DNA of 11,044 nt from Tissierellia bacterium (GTDB lineage: Bacteria; Bacillota_A; Clostridia; Tissierellales; Peptoniphilaceae). Shown piece by piece: positions 1 to 6,183 of the stretch. Both the position numbers and the translations under genes were made by a program. The stretch is taken from NCBI GenBank assembly GCA_012513395.1, contig JAAZCH010000004.1:1-11044 (forward strand). The letters are read 5' to 3'. Positions within the stretch are counted from its first letter, which is position 1; the number at the start of each line of letters is the position of its first letter. Under the pieces are notes generated by a model that was given only the letters and a program-made list of their open reading frames with translations, was not told the origin of the DNA and made no database searches.

Positions 1-21
1 CTCATTCTTTTGATATATTAG

Positions 22-50
22 TTGAGGTTATTAACGCAAATAGATATTAA
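22..50 (+). promoter_or_regulatory. Weak candidate promoter for the ABC-F gene
   Basis: TTGAGG at 22-27 and TATTAA at 45-50 are separated by 17 bases, each matching the sigma-A consensus at 4 of 6 positions. The gene start follows at 71, with a GAGGAA ribosome binding site at 61-66. In AT-rich DNA such matches arise easily by chance, and the window begins only 21 bases upstream, so a promoter further out or an upstream operon partner cannot be excluded. Confidence 0.3.
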
Positions 51-70
51 TATAGAAATTGAGGAAATAA

Positions 71-1654
71 ATGATTACAGTTAATGAATTGAGTTTGAGT
101 TTTCAAGGATCCAAATTATTCGACGACGTGAATGTGGCGTTCACACCGGGAAATTGCTACGGAGTTATCGGTGCAAATGGAGCGGGTAAATCTACATTTT
201 TAAAAGTATTGGAAGGTAGAATCGAACCTGATACTGGAAATGTCAGTATAGCAAAAGATTCTAGAATGAGCGTCCTGGAGCAAAATCACTTCGCATTTGA
301 TGACGAATTGGTTTTAGATACGGTGCTTTTAGGAAATCCAAGACTAGTGGAAATCCAAAAACAAAAGGACGAACTTTATGCAAAACCAGACTTCAATGAA
401 GACGACGGAATAAAGGCTGCTCATCTGGAAGAAGAATTTGCAGCTATGGACGGATGGAGCGCAGAGTCAGAAGCAGCTACCCTTTTACAAGGAATCGGCA
501 TACCAGTAGATATGCACGATAAATATATGAGAGAGCTTAACGGTAAGGAAAAAGTTAAAGTACTACTGGCTAAAGCTTTATTTGGTAAACCAGAAATACT
601 TCTACTAGACGAGCCTACAAACGATTTGGATATTCACTCCATTTTGTGGCTACAAGAATTTTTAAAAGACTACGAAGGAACAGTTATCGTCGTATCTCAC
701 GATAGACATTTCTTAAACGACATTTGTACACATATGGTGGATATCGACTATAGAAAAATTAAAATATACGTAGGAAACTACGATTTTTGGTACGAGTCTA
801 GCCAATTAGCGGCACAACTGGCGAAAGATGCCAACAAGAAAAAGGAAGACCAAATAAAAGAACTTCAAGAATTCATCAGAAGATTCTCAGCCAACAAATC
901 CAAATCCAAGCAAGCTACCAGCCGTAAAAAACTACTGGACAAAATCGAATTAGACGACATTTCACCATCTAGCAGAAGATATCCTTTTGTAGGATTTGAA
1001 ATCGGCAGAACTTTGGGTAAAGATGTTTTGGAAGTGACGAATCTTTCCAAGACAGTAGACGGAGTGGAACTCTTAAAAAACATATCTTTCAGACTAGATC
1101 CATATGACAAGGTAGGTTTTATAGGAAATGAATTAGCTATTACGACATTATTTAAAATTTTAACAGGCGAGTTGGAACCAGACAGCGGAGAGATAAAATG
1201 GGGAGTTACCACAACTTTATCTTATATGCCAAAAGACAATAACGAATTTTTCGACAAAAACTTGAACTTGATTGATTGGTTAAGACAATATTCAGAAGAA
1301 CAATCCGAAAGTTACATCAGAGGCTTCTTAGGCAGAATGTTATTTACAAAAGAAGAAGCCCTAAAACCATCAGACGTATTATCTGGAGGAGAAAAAATGA
1401 GAATGATGCTCTCCAAGATGATGCTCTCAGATGCAAACACGATAATTCTAGACCAACCCACGAATCACTTGGACCTAGAGTCGATTATCAGCGTAAACAA
1501 CGGGCTGATTGCCTTTAAAGGAAACGTCTTGTTTACATCCCACGACACAGAATTTATGAACACCATCGCCAATCGAATCATAAAAATAGACGGAGACGAC
1601 TTCGGCGATTACAATATGACCTATGACGAATATATAGAAAAATATATTGTATAA
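71..1654 (+). CDS. ykpA: ABC-F family ATPase, YkpA/YbiT type
   Basis: A soluble 527-residue protein with two ABC ATPase domains and no membrane segments, the layout of ABC-F proteins, which act on the ribosome in translation or antibiotic protection. NBD1 has Walker A GANGAGKS (34-41), Walker B LLLDEP (D180, E181) and switch His210. A charged linker at about 243-296, with a Lys/Arg-rich tip (FSANKSKSKQATSRKK), matches the inter-domain arm that reaches the tRNA P site in this family. NBD2 has signature LSGGE (437-441) and His491, but its P-loop (GNELAITT, 352-359) lacks the lysine and Q462 replaces the catalytic Glu. The NBD1 signature is LNGKE (156-160). One composite site should therefore bind and split ATP and the other should not. 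From memory, Bacillus subtilis YkpA also has a non-lysine P-loop in NBD2, so part of this is a subfamily trait. GAGGAA six bases upstream supports the start. It is monocistronic within the window, ending at a terminator. The family is secure; the precise role (housekeeping versus resistance) is not known. Confidence 0.93.
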   Translation: MITVNELSLSFQGSKLFDDVNVAFTPGNCYGVIGANGAGKSTFLKVLEGRIEPDTGNVSIAKDSRMSVLEQNHFAFDDELVLDTVLLGNPRLVEIQKQKDELYAKPDFNEDDGIKAAHLEEEFAAMDGWSAESEAATLLQGIGIPVDMHDKYMRELNGKEKVKVLLAKALFGKPEILLLDEPTNDLDIHSILWLQEFLKDYEGTVIVVSHDRHFLNDICTHMVDIDYRKIKIYVGNYDFWYESSQLAAQLAKDANKKKEDQIKELQEFIRRFSANKSKSKQATSRKKLLDKIELDDISPSSRRYPFVGFEIGRTLGKDVLEVTNLSKTVDGVELLKNISFRLDPYDKVGFIGNELAITTLFKILTGELEPDSGEIKWGVTTTLSYMPKDNNEFFDKNLNLIDWLRQYSEEQSESYIRGFLGRMLFTKEEALKPSDVLSGGEKMRMMLSKMMLSDANTIILDQPTNHLDLESIISVNNGLIAFKGNVLFTSHDTEFMNTIANRIIKIDGDDFGDYNMTYDEYIEKYIV

Positions 1655-1680
1655 ATAGTAAATTTTAAATAATAATGAAT

Positions 1681-1735
1681 AAATGCCCTGTGGTTTTATT
1701 ACAACACGTAAGATAAAACTATAGGGCATTTTTTT
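1681..1735 (+). terminator. Rho-independent terminator after the ABC-F gene
   Basis: A near-perfect 19-base-pair hairpin: the arm at 1681-1699 pairs with 1713-1731, with two G-U wobbles and a 13-base loop. It is followed by a run of T to 1735. The complementary strand also has an A/T flank, but the T-run orientation and the position 26 bases after the ykpA stop codon make it the terminator of that gene. Confidence 0.88.
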
Positions 1736-1755
1736 ACATTCCTATAATAATAAAA

Positions 1756-1764
1756 TGCTATAAT
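1756..1764 (+). promoter_or_regulatory. Extended -10 promoter for the flavodoxin gene
   Basis: TGCTATAAT is a perfect TATAAT (1759-1764) with the TG of an extended -10 element. The only -35-like hexamer is TTTACA at 1733-1738, with a 20-base spacer that is too long, so recognition would rest on the extended -10. It lies between the upstream terminator and the gene start at 1841, giving a leader of about 70 bases. Confidence 0.55.
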
Positions 1765-1840
1765 ACTTAAAGAGGTTGGAAATGAGAAAGTCGAAATTTT
1801 TCTAAAATAAAAGAATATTTGCTACGATAGGAGATGGAAT

Positions 1841-2359
1841 ATGGAGGGAATAATTATTTATAAATCAAAATACGGAGCGACGAAGAAATACGCAGACTGG
1901 CTTTCAGACAAGACAGGATTTGAAAAAGTCGAAGTAGATAAAGCAAAGATTGAAGATATTAAAAACTACGATACCATAATAATAGGTGGCGGCATTTACG
2001 CTTCTGGCATCGCAGGACTAAACTTCTTAAGAAAAAATATAGACTCATTAAAAGAAAAAAAATTTATAATTTTCTGCGTTGGAGCATCTCCATATGATGA
2101 AACTGCAATTCAAGAAATCATAAAGCAAAATCTAAAAGGTGAACTAGAAGGCATTCCATGCATTTATTGTAGAGGAGCATGGGACTTGGCAGGAATGAAT
2201 ATTGTAGATAGGAATCTTTGTAAATTACTTATAAAGATAGTATCAAAAAAGGACCCAGAAGAATATGAGACTTGGGAAAGAGCCTTAATGGCCGCAGGAA
2301 ATAACAAAAGTGATTGGACAGATGAAAAATACTTAGAACCTATTTTAAAATTATTGTAG
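1841..2359 (+). CDS. Flavodoxin-domain protein (Flavodoxin_5/HemG-like)
   Basis: A 172-residue single-domain protein of the FMN-binding flavodoxin fold, probably a cytoplasmic electron carrier or small oxidoreductase. The N-terminal strand and phosphate loop read IIIYKSKYGAT, with S9-K-Y-G-A-T14 fitting the flavodoxin phosphate-binding pattern. IIIGGGIYASGIAG (47-59) is the second loop and FCVGASPYDE (78-87) the third, which would flank the isoalloxazine ring. YCRGAWDLAGMN (109-120) resembles the RGxxD segment of the menaquinone-dependent protoporphyrinogen oxidase HemG group. No signal peptide or membrane segment is present. AGGAG at 1829-1833, seven bases upstream, fixes the start. It has its own promoter and a terminator downstream, so it is probably transcribed alone. 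A haem role cannot be claimed: no haem gene is near and many anaerobes carry such proteins without the pathway. Fold assignment is firm; function is open. Confidence 0.85.
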   Translation: MEGIIIYKSKYGATKKYADWLSDKTGFEKVEVDKAKIEDIKNYDTIIIGGGIYASGIAGLNFLRKNIDSLKEKKFIIFCVGASPYDETAIQEIIKQNLKGELEGIPCIYCRGAWDLAGMNIVDRNLCKLLIKIVSKKDPEEYETWERALMAAGNNKSDWTDEKYLEPILKLL

Positions 2360-2476
2360 TAGTAATTTTAATCTATGATGTTCTAAAAATTAAATTAGAA
2401 ATAATTATTCCGAATAAATAACTAGTAACTTTTAAAATATCATATAGAGAAGAATGATTTTTTAATCTTAATAAAT

Positions 2477-2529
2477 AGCCTACGATAAGGTTGACGCATA
2501 AATTCGTCTAACTTGCCGTAGGCTTTATT
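2477..2529. terminator. Two-way terminator between convergent genes
   Basis: AGCCTACG (2477-2484) pairs with CGTAGGCT (2517-2524). Inside it an imperfect second stem (2487-2496 with 2505-2514, two mismatches) closes an eight-base loop, CATAAATT. AT-rich tracts flank both sides (AATAAAT before, TTTATT after), giving a modest T-tract in either direction. It sits between the ends of the plus-strand flavodoxin gene and the minus-strand exporter gene and can serve both. The rest of the 211-base gap (2360-2570) holds only AT-rich sequence and the short tandem repeats listed separately. Confidence 0.75.
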
Positions 2530-2556
2530 AATTACTAATTACTAATTTCAAATTAC
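2529..2556. repeat. Four tandem 7-base units (TAATTAC type)
   Basis: Two exact TAATTAC copies (2529-2542) are followed by TAATTTC and AAATTAC, giving four units in direct tandem. The tract lies directly after the two-way terminator and just beyond the 3' end of the YheH-like gene. It is AT-rich and non-coding, probably a product of replication slippage. Confidence 0.6.
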
Positions 2557-2581
2557 TATCTATTATCTATCTATCTATCTA
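2557..2581. repeat. TATC tetranucleotide microsatellite over a stop codon
   Basis: TATC, then TAT, then four exact TATC copies (2564-2579) and a trailing TA. On the minus strand this is a GATA tract that encodes the last residues (Val-Asp-Arg) and the TAG stop (2571-2573) of the YheH-like gene, continuing past it. Losing one or two units would still leave the same in-frame TAG, so the protein end is buffered against slippage. Confidence 0.8.
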
Positions 2582-4328
2582 CATTTTGTTCTTTCATCAA
2601 CATTGCGTTATAAATTCCATCTTGTGCCACTAATTCTTCATGGGTGCCTCTTTCGACTATGTTTCCGTAGCTTAAGACTATAATTTCGTTGGAGTCTTTG
2701 ATTGTGGATAGTCGGTGGGCTATTACGAAGGTGGTTCTTCCTTCTTTTAGTTTATTTAGTCCGATTTGGATAAATTGTTCTGTTTCTGAGTCTATGGATG
2801 AAGTGGCTTCATCTAGGACTAGGATTTTTGGATCTTTTATAATCGCTCGTGCGAAGGTTATGATTTGCTTTTCGCCTTGGGAGAGAGTGCTGCCTCCTTC
2901 TGTAAATGGTGCGTCTAAACCATCTGGAAGTGTGCTTAAAAGCTTTTCTCCTCCTACGCTTACGAGTGCGTCTTTTATCACTTCGTCGTCGTATTCTATC
3001 CCTAGGGTGATATTATCTCGCAAGGTTCCTTCGTAGATAAATGGCTCTTGAAGAACTATGCTCATATTGGATCTTAAATCGTTTAGGGAGTACTCATCTG
3101 CGTTTATTCCATCGAATAGCACTTCTCCTTTTTGTTCTTGATAAAATCTAAATAGTAGATTTATAATGGAACTTTTCCCACTACCTGTTTGTCCCACTAG
3201 GGCGATGGTATTTCCTCTTTGTACTTTGAAATTAATGTCTTTCAAGACGTAATCTTCATCTTTATAATAAAATGAAACATTTTTGAATTCCACGTCTCCG
3301 TATATTTGTGCATGGGTGTCGGAGATGGTGTCTTCTTCTTCCATGTCGAAGATTTCAAATATATGATCAGCTGCCGCAAGGCTTCTTTCGATTTCTCTCA
3401 ATCTTTGGATAATATGCTGAGTTGAGTGATAAATCCTCTGGGTGTAGTCTAGGAGAACGTACATTAAACCTACTGTGAATCCTGGAATATTTTTTTGATT
3501 TGCAATCCCAAAGACCAATAGTATTACCAAAACGTTGAAGTTAGATAGAGTCTGAGTAGCGTTAAAGCTAGTAAATGAATCTAGCCATTCTATTTGGACT
3601 CCGGAATTGAAATTTTCTTCGCTGATTATTTTAAATTCTTCAAAAACTTCTTCTTCCACATTAGATGTCTTTATGACTTCCATGCCTTTGATATTTTCAT
3701 TTATATCTGAATTTATTTGGCTTAAACTTCTTCTATATTCCCGGTTGTATTTACTTGAATACTTGTTATAGAATTTCACCATCAATACTAATATCGGCAA
3801 GGGAACTAATAAAAACAAGGTCGCCCAAGGTTGTGTAAATAATAATATGATAAACGCCACTATTATATAAATACCTGAAACTACAATTTGTCCTAAAATA
3901 TTTTGGAACAATACTTTAAGGGCGTTGGTGTCATTTGTAATTCTAGAGACTACTTTTCCAGCTGAAATATTGTCGAAGTATCTTTGGGGTAATTTTTGGA
4001 TATGATTGAATAAATCCTGACGTAGCTCAATGGCGATTAAATTCGCAGTGTCCATAAAAGACATATTGCTAACATATCTAAAGAAGGACTGAACTATTCC
4101 CACTGCAAAATAACCTAAAAGAATCAGTGATATTCCTTTTATATCCGTCATAGAAATAGATGAGGATAGCTTTCCGTCGATAATTTGCCCTATCAAAATG
4201 GGAGCTAGCACTTGTAGTCCCGTCATGATAAGAACTAAGACCATGCCTTTTGCCAGTTCTTTTTTAACTCTCATAGCATATTCTAATATTCTATTGATTA
4301 CACTTCCTGTGCTTCTTGTATCAATCAT
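2571..4328 (-). CDS. yheH: ABC half-exporter, YheH/BmrD-like (canonical ATPase subunit)
   Basis: A 585-residue fusion of an N-terminal six-helix exporter domain (about 1-320) with a C-terminal ATPase (about 345-585), expected in the cytoplasmic membrane as half of a heterodimeric multidrug-type exporter. The ATPase has Walker A GQTGSGKS (379-386), Walker B LVLDEATSS with catalytic E507, and switch His538. Its signature is LSQGE (482-486) instead of LSGGQ. The second-gene subunit of such pairs usually has a weakened signature, which faces the partner's poor Walker B site. It starts at ATG 4328-4326, overlapping the end of the YheI-like gene by eight bases (ATGATTGA), a sign of translational coupling and partnership. 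It is about 90 residues shorter than my recollection of B. subtilis YheH, lacking that protein's extra insert. The substrate cannot be inferred. The stop codon lies in a GATA repeat. Family secure; the gene name is by analogy. Confidence 0.92.
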   Translation of the reverse strand: MIDTRSTGSVINRILEYAMRVKKELAKGMVLVLIMTGLQVLAPILIGQIIDGKLSSSISMTDIKGISLILLGYFAVGIVQSFFRYVSNMSFMDTANLIAIELRQDLFNHIQKLPQRYFDNISAGKVVSRITNDTNALKVLFQNILGQIVVSGIYIIVAFIILLFTQPWATLFLLVPLPILVLMVKFYNKYSSKYNREYRRSLSQINSDINENIKGMEVIKTSNVEEEVFEEFKIISEENFNSGVQIEWLDSFTSFNATQTLSNFNVLVILLVFGIANQKNIPGFTVGLMYVLLDYTQRIYHSTQHIIQRLREIERSLAAADHIFEIFDMEEEDTISDTHAQIYGDVEFKNVSFYYKDEDYVLKDINFKVQRGNTIALVGQTGSGKSSIINLLFRFYQEQKGEVLFDGINADEYSLNDLRSNMSIVLQEPFIYEGTLRDNITLGIEYDDEVIKDALVSVGGEKLLSTLPDGLDAPFTEGGSTLSQGEKQIITFARAIIKDPKILVLDEATSSIDSETEQFIQIGLNKLKEGRTTFVIAHRLSTIKDSNEIIVLSYGNIVERGTHEELVAQDGIYNAMLMKEQNVDR

Positions 4329-6057
4329 TTTCCACCTCCATCATCTGGATATCGTATTGCTCTTTGTACCAAGATGAAAGTTCATAAACTTCATCGTGAG
4401 TCCCTTGGGCTTCTATTTTTCCATCTTCCAAGACGACTACATAATCTTTTGGTTTTATCACGCTGAGTCTATGGGTTGCGAAAATATTGGTCTTGCCTTT
4501 TCTTTCTGCTTCTAGATTTCTGATAATATTTTCTTCTGTCTTAGTGTCCACTGCGGAAAATACGTCATCTAGTATTAGTATCTCTGACTCCTTAATTAAA
4601 GCTCTAGACAAGGCGATCCTTTGTCTTTGTCCTCCTGAAAGTGCGACTCCTTTTTCTCCTGTCATAGTTTCCAATCCTTTTGGGAAATTGTCTATGTCTT
4701 TTTTGAAATCTGAAAGTAAAATTGCTTTTTCAATTTCTTCTTCGGAAAAGTCTCTGAAAAGCTTTATATTATCTTTAACAGATTTGGAAAAAAGATAATT
4801 TTCTTGGGGGACATAGGCGACTTTATCTATTAAGGATTTTCTTTGGTAATTTTCTATGGGAATATCATTTATTAAAAATTCGCCAGAGTTTTTATCATAG
4901 AGTCTTAGTAATTGTTTTAGCAAGGTGGTTTTACCAGAGCCAGTTTTTCCTACTAAGATAACCGTTTCACCTTTGTGGAAACCTAAATTAATATCTTCTA
5001 AAATAATTCTATCTGATGTTGGATACTTAAAAGAATAATCAGTAAATTTAAAGGATTCTGGATATTCTAAAATAACAGGATTTTCCACATCAACTATATC
5101 TTCTTTGTAATTCATAATTTCTTCTACTCTTCTAATGGAAGTTCCACCTTCTCTACCCATAGCTAGCAAATCTGATAACCCAAAGGCTGGCCAGCTAAGG
5201 TTACCCATATACATAGTAAATGTAATTAAAGAACCCAGTGTCATCTTGCCTTTGTTAATAAGATATACTCCACCGATAATAGTAAGAGTCATCAATACCG
5301 TATTGAATACATTTGAATAAGGCATGTAACGAAGGAGAACAGAATTTTTATCCATATCTGCGTCTCGATTGTTTATGATGTGATCTTTGAAACGACCTTT
5401 AAAAACTTTTTCTACATTAAAAGAGCGAATGACTTTAATTGAAGATATACTCTCCAAAGTGATGTCATTCATCCTGTCGAAGGATTCTTGTAACCTTCTG
5501 AACTTTTCATCCATCTTGATATCTGTCTTATACAAAACGTAAACAAAAGGAGGAAAGGCCAGTAAAGAAAACAAAGTCAATTCCCAAGATATTACAAACA
5601 TAACTATGATTAATAGTATTGGATAAATAATAGCATCAAAGATGAGCATTACTCCATATCCTACAATACCGCTCATGGCCTCTACGTCGTTTGTAGCTTT
5701 TCCCATTAGAGAACCTGTAGAATTTCTTTCGAAAAACTCAGGGAATTGTGCCAAATATTTTTTCATCAGACTATTTCTAGTGTCTCTGCTGATTAAATAA
5801 ATATTTTTGAACAAATTAAAACTCCAACCTACATTGATAAAATAGGTTAGAAAAATTAAAACTCCAAAAATTCCCAGTAATTGATACAATTCTTTCAAAT
5901 CGTAATTTCCTGTGACTATGGAATCGCTGATTCTTCCTATAAGATAGGGTTTGGAGAATGTAACAAAATAGCTAATTAATAGAAAAAAGATTGCTAAGAA
6001 CTGACTCTTTTTATATCTTTTGAAAAATCCTCCAAGTTTGAAAAATGCATTAAACAT
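4321..6057 (-). CDS. yheI: ABC half-exporter, YheI/BmrC-like (degenerate ATPase subunit)
   Basis: A 578-residue membrane half-exporter: six predicted helices in about 1-310, then an ATPase. It has Walker A GKTGSGKT (370-377), Q-loop YVPQ, intact signature LSGGQ (473-477), Walker B ILILDDVFSAVD with D498 where the catalytic Glu is expected, and His529. The Asp marks the degenerate-site subunit of BmrCD-type heterodimers. Stretches such as GLETMTGEKGVALSGGQ and the C-terminal WYKEQYD closely resemble B. subtilis YheI as I remember it. Its intact signature would complete the working site built on the YheH-like Walker motifs. The start is ATG 6057-6055, preceded at five bases by a perfect AGGAGG. 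A longer reading from TTG at 6084 adds nine residues but has no ribosome binding site. It is the first gene of a two-gene minus-strand operon, overlapping the next by eight bases. The exported compound is unknown. Confidence 0.92.
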   Translation of the reverse strand: MFNAFFKLGGFFKRYKKSQFLAIFFLLISYFVTFSKPYLIGRISDSIVTGNYDLKELYQLLGIFGVLIFLTYFINVGWSFNLFKNIYLISRDTRNSLMKKYLAQFPEFFERNSTGSLMGKATNDVEAMSGIVGYGVMLIFDAIIYPILLIIVMFVISWELTLFSLLAFPPFVYVLYKTDIKMDEKFRRLQESFDRMNDITLESISSIKVIRSFNVEKVFKGRFKDHIINNRDADMDKNSVLLRYMPYSNVFNTVLMTLTIIGGVYLINKGKMTLGSLITFTMYMGNLSWPAFGLSDLLAMGREGGTSIRRVEEIMNYKEDIVDVENPVILEYPESFKFTDYSFKYPTSDRIILEDINLGFHKGETVILVGKTGSGKTTLLKQLLRLYDKNSGEFLINDIPIENYQRKSLIDKVAYVPQENYLFSKSVKDNIKLFRDFSEEEIEKAILLSDFKKDIDNFPKGLETMTGEKGVALSGGQRQRIALSRALIKESEILILDDVFSAVDTKTEENIIRNLEAERKGKTNIFATHRLSVIKPKDYVVVLEDGKIEAQGTHDEVYELSSWYKEQYDIQMMEVEND

Positions 6058-6062
6058 ATATA

Positions 6063-6068
6063 CCTCCT
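6063..6068 (-). promoter_or_regulatory. AGGAGG ribosome binding site fixing the YheI-like start
   Basis: A consensus Shine-Dalgarno sequence on the minus strand, five bases before ATG 6057. It lies inside the in-frame extension from TTG 6084, which shows that the shorter 578-residue protein is the real product. Confidence 0.85.
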
Positions 6069-6073
6069 GGACT

Positions 6074-6115
6074 ATTATATCCAAATAAATAAATTTTTGC
6101 GATAGAAATAGTCAA
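6074..6115 (-). promoter_or_regulatory. Candidate promoter elements for the yheI-yheH operon
   Basis: On the minus strand TTGACT (6115-6110) matches the -35 consensus at 5 of 6 positions, and a perfect TATAAT lies at 6079-6074. They are 30 bases apart, so they cannot belong to one promoter. TTGACT has only a poor -10 at 18 bases (TATTTA, 6091-6086), while TATAAT has only a weak -35 (TCGCAA, 6102-6097) and would start transcription almost at the ribosome binding site. Some promoter must lie in this divergent gap; which one is used is unclear. Confidence 0.4.
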
Positions 6116-6130
6116 ATACTTTTGCGTATG

Positions 6131-6162
6131 TTTAAAAATACCCCATTTTAGGTATATATAAC
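6131..6162 (+). promoter_or_regulatory. Candidate promoter and inverted repeat before the second exporter operon
   Basis: TTTAAA (6131-6136) and TATATA (6153-6158) are spaced by 16 bases, each 4 of 6 to consensus; TATAAC at 6157-6162 is an alternative -10. Between them lies an inverted repeat, ATACC (6138-6142) and GGTAT (6151-6155), with an eight-base spacer. Its position over the promoter core would suit a repressor operator, but the arms are only five bases. AAGGTGAG at 6173-6180 is the ribosome binding site for the ATG at 6184. Confidence 0.35.
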
Positions 6163-6183
6163 TACAAGAGATAAGGTGAGTAT

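Noticed and set aside
865..1212. Minus-strand reading frame inside the ABC-F gene, and similar antisense frames inside the exporter and zupT genes
   Set aside because: They lie opposite strongly conserved coding sequence, have no recognisable domains and no ribosome binding sites; they are by-products of the real genes.
2405..2417. Odd-centred palindrome TTATTC-C-GAATAA as an operator
   Set aside because: It lies after the flavodoxin stop with no promoter or gene start nearby, and short AT palindromes are expected by chance.
2557..2581. Phase-variable switch from the TATC tract
   Set aside because: The stop codon is formed within the first repeats read on the minus strand, so gaining units or losing one or two does not change the protein.
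2529..2581. CRISPR-like repeat array
   Set aside because: Units are 4-7 bases with no spacers and no cas genes are present.
6058..6084. Longer YheI-like start at TTG 6084
   Set aside because: It has no ribosome binding site upstream, while a perfect AGGAGG precedes the internal ATG at 6057 at ideal spacing.
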